DNA from: Leptoclinus maculatus
Taxonomy: Eukaryota; Chordata; Actinopteri; Perciformes; Stichaeidae
Length of the DNA stretch: 64,000 bases
Assembly: GCA_032191485.1 (NCBI GenBank)
Contig: JAVDOI010000016.1
Coordinates: forward strand, 790,581-854,580
Reading direction: 5' to 3'
In this document: positions 13,786 to 26,247 of the stretch, in pieces
Position numbering within the stretch: the first letter of the stretch is position 1
Layout of the letters: each line of letters opens with the position of its first letter
Made by a program: the position numbers and the translations under genes
Notes under the pieces: model-generated
Database searches by the model: none
Told to the model about the DNA's origin: nothing
Seen by the model: the letters and a program-made list of their open reading frames with translations, nothing else

Positions 13786-14845
13786 TGCTTGTCACACCTA
13801 CCTGTTCAGCCCACTCATGCAGATGACCAACATCCCACGGAAAATCTGGTAAAATAAATGAAATTCATATCTTGCTTTTTTTTTGCACGATACAATTAAC
13901 AGTAAGAGCTCTCAGCCAGTTGTATGGGAGGTAAAGACTGAGTCCAGATCCTGTGGAGGTGTGCTGGGCTCTGCAGTTTGAGCAGAGTGACAGAAAGGAA
14001 CAGCACATTGTGTTCCTCGCTATAGTTCCTACACTCAAAGCAACACAATGTTTCTTTCACTCTTCAATTGGCTCCCATTACCGACCTCCTGACAGTGAAA
14101 ACACCGGCTGTCTGCTACTATAAATCACTGCCTGTTTGTGTTATGGGATGCCTGCGCTTGCAAGAGCTAAATTCAGAAGTGCACTGTAGACGAACTCAAA
14201 GGGAAGTTGTACTTCAATGAAAACACAACTTCCCAAATGTGCAAAAAGAGGAGAGCGGAGTAGCTACAGAGGGTTTATTAAAGGATGAGTAGATGTTTAT
14301 GTTTACGGCTCAGGTTTGCCGGCGATACCCGTGTATTATGATTTTGTGTTTTCCGTGATTAATGTGATGCAATTTAGGAGTTTTGAAGTGTTTGCCGTGT
14401 TTTTTAATTGCCCTTTATGTAACTTCCCAGTACATCAAAGCACATCTATGGCACTTTCTATTTCCTCCCTTCCCTGTTTTTGAAAACCAGAAGCCAAGTG
14501 TGAATGTTTGGTGGAGAGCTAAACTTTACTAGCAAATCAAGGATGACAAACACAAAACAAACCCATCTGGAGATTGTATCCGGTAAAACACTGAATGAAG
14601 CTGCTTCACGTTAGAAATCAGTGTTTCTCCTGTGCTGTCCGGTGGATTCAGGACGGCCCGGAGCTGCTGCTTAACGTTACTCTTTCATCCTGAAAAGACC
14701 AAGATTTAAAAAGTGTATCGCAAAAATGTGGCCTAAAACTGGATAAAAAGCACTTTTATGATGTCAATTTAAAATGGCTTCTGGCGGACAACCACAAGGC
14801 TGACCAGACGGCATCCTCTATGACAAATAAAGCCATTGTGTCTTA

Positions 14846-15034
14846 AACCTGCATTCTCTCTAATGTCCACCAGGGGGCGACTCCTCTGGTTGTATAGAAG
14901 TCTATGAGAAAATGACTCTACTTCTCTCTTGATTTATTACCTCAGTAAACATTGTAAACATGAGTTTATGGTCTCAATCTCTAGTTTCAAGTCTTCTTCA
15001 CTACAGCATGATGTTCATTTAGTAAATTATGGTT
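14846..15034 (-). repeat. Dispersed repeat family F1, copy 4 (half copy), with CTCF-like site
   Basis: Only the CATTCTCTCTAATG half is present, ending in TTAGTAAATTATGG. The motif CCACCAGGGGGCGAC lies at 14867-14881. Truncation at this side in several copies hints at an element mobilised from one end, but the mechanism is not shown. Confidence 0.85.
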
Positions 15035-15489
15035 CCATCCAATGTACCCTTTCATTGTATTATCAAGCAATTATTACTGATGCATTTACATGTAAACAAT
15101 AGCTGGTTGAGGCTGAGCTTATTTTAACTACTTTATTTACTTTTGATGAGTTAGACTTATGACACAACATCACATTTCATACCCTGATCACGTGTAAATG
15201 CAGTCAGGTACAAAGTACAATATCTGCCTATTAATTAAATATCTGAATCTCAAGCACTCGTTATTATTCAACTCACACATCTCTTACACCTTGAATCCTC
15301 AATTAATGCTTTCTATTTAAATGAAATAAGGTCCCTTCCTTCATTCACCAAACAAGCTCTAGTTGAGAGCAACTGCTCCTGATGAGGAAAACTAAAAGTA
15401 GTAAAGACTGCAATGAACTCCCTCAAATAAATCACCAGTTACTAGTTTTTTTTATCTTTCAATATGTATTAAAGTGGGAAGTGTAGCTT

Positions 15490-15600
15490 AAACAATTATT
15501 TGACAATCGATTAATCATTGAAGCAGCTTCTTAATTGTGAAGATGGGTTTTTGTCACAATAATCACACAATCATTGGCAGGTTAATCGACAGAAAAACTA
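15490..15600. repeat. Dispersed repeat family F4, end fragment
   Basis: ACAATCGATTAATCATTGAA and CAGGTTAATCGACAGAAAAA are the ATCGATTAAT-type end of the same family. Similar fragments lie at about 1510-1560 and 59697-59760. Confidence 0.4.
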
Positions 15601-16210
15601 CCTTTACATATTTCATTTATTTTTTAAATGTTACTGAAAGCTACATAATTCAATTTTTTGGTCAATTGGAGAAAAAGAATCAGTTGAATCATTGTACTTG
15701 TATCTGGCTCTTTCACCAGCGGGTCTCTTAACTGTGTCCGTTTGCCGCTCGGCGGGTCGTGTGCGGCGGCGGGTTCACTGGAGCTCGTTTGATTCAAAGG
15801 GCTGCCAGCTGCTGCTGCTTGAAACCAGCTTGATGAGAGCGCTGAGGGCGAACCGTCCGGTAAACAAACCTTAAAGCGCAAACAACGAGCCCAAAGAGGC
15901 TCAAAAGTCAAATGGAGCTGCCAGTTCTCCCCTTTTAACACTACACAGTCATTATATATGAAGAATATCGTAATATTCGAGATTATTGGAGGTTGAATTT
16001 CCACATAATTTGTGTTGACACTGTACTTTACATTATTTGACCTCCTGTTGGCCTTTCCTCAGAACACGGACTTATCTGAATGTGTATTACAGAGTGTGTG
16101 TCCGTCTAAAGTGGCTGGCAGCCTTTGTCCCTCACCACTCAGACTTCCTGATTGCTGTTATTTGGTCAGCCATGGCACCCGCTCGCTGCAATTTAAAAGA
16201 CGCAAGAAGT

Positions 16211-16221
16211 TGTGTGTGTGT

Positions 16222-16262
<41 letters not shown>
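16211..16262 (+). repeat. (GT)n microsatellite
   Basis: A GT run with one CTG interruption, followed by a GA-rich segment and shorter GT runs at 16432-16470 and 16560-16577. Confidence 0.95.
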
Positions 16263-16265
<3 letters not shown>

Positions 16266-16666
16266 AGGAGAGAAAGAAGAAGAGTGAGGAGGGAAAGAAG
16301 TGGAGAAGAGGGTGGCAATTTGGAGTAAGCACAAGTGTGTGTCTCCAAATGTGTGTGTGTGAGTGTGTAGACAGTTCAAGCAGCAATTTGGAGTAAACAA
16401 GTGTGTGCGCAAGTGTGTGCACACCCGTGGCTGTGTGTGTGTGTGTGTGCGAGCGTGTGTTTGTGTGTGTCGACAGCTCCAGCAGCTTTTCGAGTGGCTA
16501 CTTTGATGTCTGACCCACTTTGGCTGTTGCTGAGTATAAAGCTATTTATTTAGTTTCGAGTGTGTGTGTGTGTGTGTAAAGCTATTTATCTGGCAGTGGA
16601 CTGGGAGAGTTCTGCTGCGTGTGCTGTTGGACCAGTCAGCGTCTGCTGGTGGAGACAGCAGAACAT

Positions 16667-16765
16667 CTCCTCCTCCTCCTCCTCCTCCATCTTGGCCATT
16701 TTCTTCTTCTTCCTCCAGCTCCTTCCTCCCCCATGTCACAGCGCTCTCCTCCTCCTCCTCCTCTT
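16667..16765 (+). repeat. (TCC)n runs
   Basis: TCC runs at 16667-16688 and 16748-16764 with CT-rich DNA between them. Confidence 0.9.
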
Positions 16766-17107
16766 AATGTAACGTCGTCTCCTCTTCATGCCTCACTGTA
16801 CTCCGTTCTTCCATCTTCCTCGTGCCATTAACTCGCTCTGATATAGTGCTTAGTTGCAGCTCTGATTGGCTGAATCTTGTTAGAATCTGTTGCAAAGTAC
16901 CAGATAAATCTTTTTTCTATTTTTCCTGCTGCCAGACTTCACCACGAGGTCGGTTGTGACCAGAAATAAACAGGCACTGAATTCAGTGCGTTTTGGTTCT
17001 GCTCTCTGTTAAAATGAGTAATATACAGTTTATTACTCTTCTACTCTGGACTGCAGCTGCACAATTCAGGCAAGTGCATCACTGAAAAGTGAAGCCAACG
17101 CTTCATG

Positions 17108-17390
17108 TCTTAAAGCTGCATTATCTCTAATGTCCACCAGGGGGCGACTCCTCTGGTTGTATAGAAGTCTATGAGAAAATTACTCTACTTCTCTCTTGAT
17201 TTATTCCCTCAGTAAACATTGTAAACATGAGTTTATGGTCTCAATCTCTAGTTTCAAGTCTTCCTCAATACAGCATGATGTTCATTTAGTAAATGATGGT
17301 CCATTTAGATTCAAACAGACCATAAAGCAGGGTATGCTTTAGGGGCGGGGCTACCTTGTGATTGACAGGTCGCTACCATGCCGTCAAAAT
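17108..17390 (-). repeat. Dispersed repeat family F1, copy 5, with CTCF-like site
   Basis: This copy runs from CTGCATTATCTCTAATG to TTGACAGGTCGCTACCATGC, with CCACCAGGGGGCGAC at 17134-17148. It is truncated beyond the GACAGGTCGC motif and lies 70 bp from a 165-bp (GT)n run. Confidence 0.85.
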
Positions 17391-17456
17391 ACTGTGTATG
17401 TGTAGTATTAAAGTAGATCTTGCGTGTGTGGGATTGAGTCAAAATAAACTACAGAA

Positions 17457-17624
<168 letters not shown>

Positions 17625-18407
17625 CATGGTAATGAAGGAATATGTCACCCAGTGCAACAGTGTGACTCACTAATGTGTTTCCGGGGAACAATGGAGCTCC
17701 GTGGCACGGAGGAATTTGACAGCATCGTCAAAACCTGTTAACGGGATCAATTCATTTTAGTTTTTTGTCTTTTTTTTCGTGGGATTCATTGGCAATAAAA
17801 AGTCTTTTAAAAGGTCTGTGAGCAGATGTCGCTGGTTTGTTCCCAGTGCAGTTTCAGGAATTCTCCACAAACTAGCGTCCCGTGAAAAAGAGCAAAGTGA
17901 GGCAGTAAGTGAATAAAATGACAAAACACTCAATTTGTATTGGAAACAGAAAAAAGAAAATAAGATTTCAGGACTCAAACATATGCTTAATGATAAACAA
18001 TATTTAAAAAACTAATCTGTTGCCAATTCCTGTGAATGTTTTCACGTATAACCTGTCTAATTAGTGAGTCTATTTGTCTATTTCTACATTTCATATGGAC
18101 ATTTACATTTCTGTCTGTCCCTGGTGGGTGTTGTCTGAAACATTGCTCCGGTTCTATTTTCGCGCTGCAGTTCCCAGACATCTTGTTTTTTTTTCGTGCA
18201 TCCAGAACTGTGACGTCTCTCCTACAGTCGACCTCAGTAGACGTGCTCTTTTGTTCTCTTTGTATGTTCCACTCGATTTGTTATCGCAGGTCATGCTGAC
18301 TTTACTGGGGTTTCAAAGGAGGTATTTTTAAGCGCTGACGTAAATCAGCAACTAACATCACTCTCTTTTCAACGTCAGAAAATAGTGAAATCAAAATTTT
18401 CCTCAGA

Positions 18408-18600
18408 TTTGTCTTCAGATTTGCTTTTTTTTGTCCGATTAACGGTCACAACCCAAATATATTCATTTAACAAGGATGAAAACAGAGGAAAGAGAAGTTG
18501 AAACCAGAGACTTTTCATCATATGATGATGAATAATTGATCAAAAAACAAATGCAAATTATCTGTTGATCATTTACCAATTATTTCAGTTCTAAAATCAT
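18408..18600. repeat. Dispersed repeat family F4, copy 2
   Basis: TTTTGTCCGATTAACGGTCA, CCCAAATATATTCATTTAAC and AACAGAGGAAAGAGAAGTTG parallel 7440-7720. The right side has ATTATCTGTTGATCATTTAC. Confidence 0.5.
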
Positions 18601-20917
18601 TAAATGGGACACACTATTCTGTGTGAATGTTTATTTATTAATCTTCAGCGAGTCGGTGGAAGTTAGACGACTTAACCCCTCGGTCGAGGAGGAGGAGGAG
18701 GAGGAAGACTCGTACGAGCTTCACCTTTTTTGATTTCAAACGAAAACTTCCCTGACAGTGGAAACCTTCTCGGCATGCGTTTGGATTTAAGTCAGGTCAC
18801 TGGAGTTGAAGGTAAATACACACTTTGATCCACCAGCTCAGCCGCCACACTTTCGACAATTTCACTGTCAGACCTCTGACTGGATGTACTGCCGCCTGCT
18901 TCATGTTCCCTTCTTCATGTCGGGAGAAGCATACTCCTCTCATTTCTCATGCAGTCGGTACTTTCACATCACGCTGCGGCTCCTCACCTCTGTCTATCAC
19001 GGCTGTTTTATTAGTCAACAAACGCAAAAACTGGCATTCTTAACTTCATCATTTATGATACTGAGGCCCTTTTTTATGACACTGGTGTGAAGACTTTTCT
19101 TCTTACATCTCTGTGGCTTATTCTTTAATTTTCTGCTCCTCCAGTCTCCCCTCTTCTTGTTCTTCCCCCTCACGTCTCCCTCCTGCTCTCCTCGTCGCTG
19201 TGTTTTTGATGTAATTGTGGAGGAGGTGGTGGTGCGCCAAGAGTCCAGAGAGCAAAACCCTCTCATCAGTGGTGTCAACAGCTGACATTTTTGACATTCA
19301 AAACTCGTGGACTGGTGTAATTGTTTGAGCTCCTGACACACAGATCGCATTCATTTCAGCACAGCAAGAAAAGGAAGGCAGGAAGGCGTAAAAAAACCCT
19401 GTTGTTAATACATCCACAGTTCCTTTTCTTCTCTGTTAATGTGACGATGCGTGAAGCGATGAAAGCTCTCGAGAGGCGAGATGTGAAGCCTGGCAACATG
19501 CTGGCTTTTTTATTTTATTTTTTCTCAAACAAAGGCTGTAACGCAGAGCTGCTCAATAAAATGTAACTCGTTCTTCTCTGTAACAAGTGAGACCTTCCAT
19601 CAAGCAGTTTAGCTCCAATCACGGTGCCAGCGGAGATCTTCCTTTTGGCGCATTAACATTTAAATGAACATTTATGCGGTCACAGGTGTGCGTTTATTGG
19701 GTGTTTAACAGCGGCTTTGGCTCAGCCAATCAGAGCCGAGGACAAGGAGTATCTATTTTATAAGTCATCATTAACATCGCATAGCGGGACAGATGTCACA
19801 CTCGCTGATGCTTCTGGGGAGCACAAATCTATTCCTGACTATCCTATCAATTATTTTTTTTTGAACACCGAAAGGACAAACGCAGTTTTCACCAGAACTC
19901 TGAAATCACCTCCCAATCTGTTTTTGTTGTGGTTGTCTGGAGGCGGGAAAAGCTGATGAATGAACAGCCGTTAAATGAGAGACGGAGCTCAGCACCGTCG
20001 TCTGTACGGCTTTAGCTCGGATGTCACAGTTCAATCACTATGGATTACTGCTTCAAGAGTGGCTTCCTGCCAAAATAGCCCCCGTGTGGATTTGTGTCCG
20101 TCATATTCTTTTTAATATACAGAGAAGGTTTTCTGGCTGGAGAACTTTAATGGTTAAACCCACGGAGCATTACTTTCCATTAAGCTGAGTTGAGGGCAGA
20201 AAAGTCCCTCTTCATGTTGTGTGTTTAGCTCGCCAATGAGTCAAGTATGAAAGATCATGTTTATGTGGGACCAACGGAGAGAAAGGAAGTCTCCAAAGGG
20301 TGACGGAGGAAAAAAAGCAGGAATTAGAAATAAAAAATGAGTTTTTCAAGATTGAAAACTCGTAAGATGGCAAACTGACTTTGAGGTGCAACCAAGAAAA
20401 CCAGAAAAAACATTAGCATTGTACGTTTCTGTAAACCACGGGATGTGTTGAATGTCAACGTTACGAAACCAAAAATATGTTTCGTAAATATATCGGCCTT
20501 GCAGCACGCTTGCAGAAATGTGCATGATAAGTGGTTAATGTTATGAAACGATTGGTTGGGTTCAGGCAACAAAACTACTTATTTTAGGTTAGAAAAAACT
20601 AAATAGTTTGTGTTAGAACAACGTAATAACGTAAAAAAGAGTAATTAAATAACAACCGCCCTTACACGGGACATGAACAGCTGTGAAAGTGTTTGTTTGA
20701 CCCCCAAACTAAAGATTTTTCATTGTTGTACACGTTATCATACCACGTAACGGTCACCTGATGTTCACTTGATCTGACCGAATGCAAAAAACATCCACGT
20801 GTCTGTGGTTTATAGAAACGTACAATGTCAATATTTTTCTCCTGGCGACCGGGCTGTGGAGTAAGTCTTTTATTTTGGTAAGCAAAGGGGAAGGAAGAAT
20901 TCCCATAAGTAGTGCAC

Positions 20918-21339
20918 TTCACATTTTACTTCAGTAAAAGTACAGAAGTATTATCAGTAGAATGTAGAACGGTCAACATGGAGCTATTTTTCACTACTAA
21001 TTACTTACTAATTAACTACTGATAGCCGACCCTTGTTAACTGATCATTAACAACAAGATTAGTTCTTGCATGCGGTGTGCTGTGGTTAAAGTGCCTAACA
21101 AGCCACCCAGCTGCAACAGTAACCCGACAAACCGGCTAAATCATTTATCATCATTTATCACCTGCTGCAGTCTATGAGCAAAACAGGCAGCTGAGTCTCC
21201 GGTTCACCCATCTGGTGGAGTAAGCATCTTACAACTAACTACTTTAGTGAAGTAGAAGTATAACGTATCAGAAAATAGACGTACTTGAGTAAAGTATAAC
21301 TACCTCAAAATGTACCTGAGTAAATGCACTTTCACCACA
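20918..21339. mobile_element. MITE-like teleost repeat, second decayed copy
   Basis: The left part reads TTACTTCAGTAAAAGTACAG and the right part CCTGAGTAAATGCACTTTCA followed by CCAC. The right end matches that of the 756-1082 copy. The centre is unrelated in sequence, so the copy is diverged or holds an insertion. Confidence 0.5.
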
Positions 21340-22125
21340 GATACGAGTCAATACAACACAAGGTTGATGCAAATGTGCAGCCATCTTTCTTCAGTTATTG
21401 ATGAGAAGAAATAATGTCCAGGAAGTCCGGCTTGAGTAACGGATCCGTTAGTCTAAAAACAAAATACTGTATCTCAACGATCACTTGATAAAACACACTC
21501 GTGTTGAAAAGACATTCATCAGCAATGTGCAGCTGCACATATTTTATCGGCCGACACACAGTGTGCTGCCGGATGATGACTCATCGGGTTTGTGGCAGAA
21601 ATTGACTTTTTTTCCTGGAGGACTCTGCGTCTTACCTTTCGCCAGCATCAGGACCACCGCTGTGTCACTGCAGTAGTCGCTTTGAGATGAATGAGGAGGC
21701 TGTGATTTTTCAAGCAGGGCAGATGTCTGAAGAATTTATTAACCATCCAGAAAATAATAATTACATGAATTAATACAGTGATCAGTATCATTAGAGTCCC
21801 TTAACAGCATCAGGAAAAAACATTGAGGGAAAGCCAGGTAATGTGCCTTTAACTGTTACCCTGGTTTATATCTCATATGGACGGATGCTTAATTTTCTAA
21901 GTTTAATCTGTCCAAGTATAAGCTGAGTATTTAGTCAGGCAAGTAAATATCAAATACTAAACGATTAGAAGACATTCTTGTCTGTTCAACTTTTTTGAAA
22001 ATGTAGTATTTTTAAAACCTTTTTGTAATCTTGTTAAGAACACGGACCCTTTACTTTAAGCTGCTATGAAGAACTTAGATGTTGGCGGTCCCTGTGGTAG
22101 TGTTTCCGAGCACCAGAGTCCCTTT

Positions 22126-22430
22126 AGAAAACCTCTCATTTTACTGCAGCAGAGTCTGACAAATAAAATAATTAGATAAAGTAAAAGTGTCCCAACAAGC
22201 CCCCAACGCCCAGCAATGGCGGGGACCGGCAGAAGCTCTGCTCCTGGCAGGAGGAGGAGACACTGCTGCCGGGAGCAGAGCTATCCTCCTCCCGCCGGAG
22301 CTCCGAGTGCAGGTCGGAGGCTGCAGCGAGGTCTGTCCACGGCGGGCTGGCTGCTGATGGAGTTTCTAGTGAACCTGCATGATTTCATCTGATTTTCAGG
22401 GAATCTGACCCGGTGATATCGATGACCAAC
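22126..22430. repeat. Dispersed repeat family F2, copy 2
   Basis: The left end is AAAACCTCTCATTTTACTGC and the right end GGAGTTTCTAGTGAACCTGC then CGATGACCAA, as in 2474-2700. The centre is GC-rich, with CTCCTGGCAGGAGGAGG forming a small hairpin. Confidence 0.55.
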
Positions 22431-22450
22431 CGGCACAGCGGTTGAAAATC

Positions 22451-22492
22451 ACTGATTTAGCCGACGCTTTTATCCAAAGCGACTTACAATTC
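22451..22492 (+). repeat. Common teleost repeat phrase (GACGCTTTTATCCAAAGCGA)
   Basis: GATTTAGCCGACGCTTTTAT followed by CCAAAGCGACTTACAA is a phrase I recall from thousands of teleost loci. GCTTT...AAAGC forms a small hairpin. Only the end of the element is visible. Confidence 0.5.
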
Positions 22493-25400
22493 AGATACTT
22501 CATACATAGCTACGGGAGCAATTTTTGGGGTGTCTTGCTATAACTTTGTGATTCTGTTTAGGCCAGCAGAGAAGGCCTTGCTGGTCCTGACGGCCCACCA
22601 CTGAAGTATATACAAGTATGTCACAATTAGAGTAGTTTCATTCCCCTACTTGCTCATCATGTTGTTGTAAATCTGTGACTTCCAGTCGTGCCACATTCCC
22701 CAAAACCCAGCAACTAAAATTGTAAAGGAAATTGTCCTAACTATAAAATACAAACCCTTATTACAGAAAATAACGATCCTTTAAAAACAAAAAAAAGGCT
22801 GCGGTTAAAGATGTCCAGGTTCCAAGGCTGCTTCATCCGTCTGAAGTTCTCAGCGTTTTAGTTAAATTGATAGCGACAGAATGCAGAGACAAGAAAATCG
22901 CTGCCAGCACTTAAGAGCCACAACAGTAACTGAGAGACTCTGACTGCGAGATGAAAGCACTGACTATGTTTCCTCGGAGCCGGTGTTATAAAGTCCTCGA
23001 GCTGAAGCAATTTAGGAGATTGACAATCGGCACATTAATGTCACATCAGGTGAAAACCTTTCTGACTGATCAGCTTCACTGAACCGACATGCAGCTCTCA
23101 GCTCTGGCCGGTTCATCCACTCAGCTCGTGAACCGTAATCACTCCACCGCTGCCGGCCGCCGTCAAACGGCCACCTGCACTGGCGGAGCTGGCAGCAGCT
23201 CAGCAAACCGGAGCCAGGAAGTGCATCAGCATTTTCATCGCTGAAGTTTGATTAAAACAAAACGCTTTTCTTTTTATTCTTTTTTTTAAACTTCATTTCA
23301 TGTCGTTGCAGTCCGTGAGATCCTCATTTCACGGCTGTGAGTCGGCAGCAAAAACAAAGAAGCATCAGTTTCACAGGTGACACGTGACACTCGACAGATG
23401 AATATTGATGCTTGAAGCTGTTGAGTTCTAAAGCGATGCAATAACACCTGGAAGGTGATTAAGCTTCAGTTAGATCCTCTTAAAACAGCTTGAATCACGC
23501 CTTAAAATTGCTTGATACTTCATGACTTTCCCCTAATTTTGTTAGGCTTTCTTACAGATGCAAGTCTGTTACAGAAAAGCAGTCGTCACTTCTGTAAACA
23601 AAGCTGAGGTTAAATGGGTTTTCATACGCTCTGATTGGTGTTGACGGTATTTTTAAGGCGGGACTACTTCTCCAAAATCACAAATATCTTTAGTGCTCTT
23701 ACTGTTATTCTTGGTAAGATTTAAAATAGTGTGTACAGTGAGAAGTAATCTCACATACTGTACATTTATTTGTGTTTGCATGACTTGAATGACCAATATG
23801 TTCTTGCATAGCCTTCATGGTCATTTCTCTATATGTTTAGTTCATTGTGGCATATGCAAGGCTCGACACCTCAATAATTCTCTACATACAAGGTCAGAAG
23901 ATGAGGAACAATGAGGAAGTAAAGCAAAAAAAGGGTTAAAATATTGTATCTTTAAAAGACAAACATCCGAGATGGAAGCTAAGCTAACCCAGCTAGGACC
24001 TCAGGCTACCTCACTAACCAATCGTACTTGATGTTTGGTCCCAGGAAGATTCAGGCTAAGCGGCACGAGGTCGGTGAATGTTGTGTGAATGTTGTGTCGT
24101 GCTGCACTTGACGGGAGGAGGCGGACTCTGTTCATGTCAATGATGCTTTGGTGCTCAAACACAGTCAAAGTTAATGGACGGTGTTTCCCTGATGTTGAAT
24201 TTTATGTTACGCTATTGCCCAGAGGATTGTTTAGTTGCAGCTGTTTGCCATCCGCCAAATCACACTGGAACTCTCTCCATTCGAAAAGGAACACCTGATG
24301 TTAAGAACACATTAATGTCTGGTCTTAAATGTAATCGGAACAACCTTTTGTTGAAAGCTATTCCTTGAGAAATGCATTCTGACTCACTGAAAACCCAACC
24401 TGCTTGTTTCTTCCTCGGTCAAATCTTATTGGTCGATCGTGGCCAAATAAAGATCCTGCTATCAATTTCTCTTTTTTTTTTTTTCTTGGACTGCAGCTCA
24501 ATGTCAAATCAATCGCAACCCCAGAAACTCTGATTTTGAACGGGAGCCCGACTCTGTAACGTTTTTTTGGCAGTCAGGGATTCTCAAGAAGACTCGGTTA
24601 TCGAGCACAGGAGCTGCTTCCTCCCCTCCCCCGTTGCGTTTTCATCACACCATCGGCTGTAAAGTTGCTTAAGCTCGCACGCGATGCCGCAGTAATTGGG
24701 CTGATTACAGATGATGAATCACTCGACAAAGCGATGCGGCGGAAGCGCAAGCGAGAGAGGATTTCAATGCCAAATAACCTTTTTGTTTCACCTGAACAGA
24801 AAGCAAAACAACAGAAAGAAGCGGTGACTCCGGGACGAGAAGTGAGACGCAATCTGTAAATGAGCAGAAAAGTGGAGAGGCTGAAATAAAACTTTTTGAG
24901 TTCCTCAGCACTAAAACATTGTCAGCTTTGAAATCGTGTTGACAGCGTGGTGGAAAAAAAGGCCCATCAGAGATTCCACTGACTCAGACGACTACAACAT
25001 CTCTGACTCTGGCAGCCGTGACCCATTTCTGCACGGCAGCAGGGGTGATCAAAAAATGTTAGAGCAAATGTTATTGCTTTCTGCTGCTTCCCTGCGGTTT
25101 CTGGGGCTTTCTGAGTTTTGACTTCCTGCGAGAGGAAATGTTCGCCCGTCCCACAAAGCCATTACCAGCGTGCGTCGGTGCACCGCACGAAGCCCGAGTT
25201 AATGCCTCAAGGATCCACCACTTCCCTGAAGTTAATGTAGTGATGCCACAATGGGATGATACTACAAGTAAAAGTCCTGCATTGACATTTCTTACTTGGT
25301 AAAAGTGTGCACATGTTTACAGTAAAAATGCACTTTAGTTTCCTCAAATCCTCAAGAAAATGACATAATGTTATCCGCTTACAGTGTGGTTTTTTTTCAT

Positions 25401-25797
25401 ATGAAAAACGTTTTAAAACAACGGTAGGATAACATTGATTACATTTTATTTATTTTATTTATATTCCATCTCGCGGTAACCCGTCTGCTTTCCAACCGGC
25501 TACTTGAGGCTGTCGTTGCGTGCGCATTGAAATCATGACGGGAAAAAGAAAAGTCCATTTTCTCTCAATGAAAAGCACCTGTGGTTGAAGCCGCAGCTCG
25601 TCCAGTGGATTGATAATGTCTGGTCATCTAATGCCCCTGAAGTGAAACCAAACCTCAACCGGCTCTGCTCGGACCATGCAGACCAACGGCGCCTGCCTGC
25701 CTTTTACTTTATATTCATCTCATAGATTATACTACTACTGCTAATTATCTGCATTATCATCTCCACTGTATAAACCTTTTTGGTCTTGTTCAGCGGT

Positions 25798-25918
25798 CCC
25801 TTCTGGTTCCAAAAACCAAGATGGCGACGGCCGCAATGCCAAACTCGAGGCTTCAAAACAGTCCTCAAAGCCGCCCACAAACCAATGGGTGACCTCCACG
25901 TCCACGTCTTTACAGTGA
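25798..25918 (-). repeat. Dispersed repeat family F1, copy 6 (fragment)
   Basis: Only the end containing AAGATGGCGACGGCC, AACTCGAGGCTTCAAAACAG and CCACAAACCAATGGGTGAC is present. The rest of the element is missing. Confidence 0.75.
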
Positions 25919-25980
25919 TATGATTTTTTTTTTTAATCTCAACTCAGTTTCAACTCTCTAATCGGAAAATCGGCACCTCC

Positions 25981-26247
25981 TCCAGTCTGCATGTCGAATC
26001 GTCGCTGGGCAAGACACTGAGCCCCAAATTGCTCCAGTGTGTGTGTGTGTGTGTGTGAGTGTGAGAAAATGAGCATTTAGATTAGACTGATTAGACTGGA
26101 CTATTAGCAGGTGGCCGCTTGTATGGCAGCCTCTGCCGTCAGTGTATGAATGTGTGTGAATGGGTGAATGTTGACGTGTGGGGTAGAAGCCCTTTGAGTG
26201 ATCGGAGGACTAGGAAGACGCTCTATAAATGCAAGTCCATTTACCAT
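25981..26247 (+). repeat. L2/CR1-like retroelement tail or derived SINE
   Basis: The phrases GGGCAAGACACTGAGCCCCA, GTATGGCAGCCTCTGCCGTC, GAATGGGTGAATGT, CCCTTTGAGTGATCGGAGGA and GCAAGTCCATTTACCAT appear in the order seen in a very common teleost element. A (GT)n run at 26037-26060 is embedded. The class name is from memory. Confidence 0.6.
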
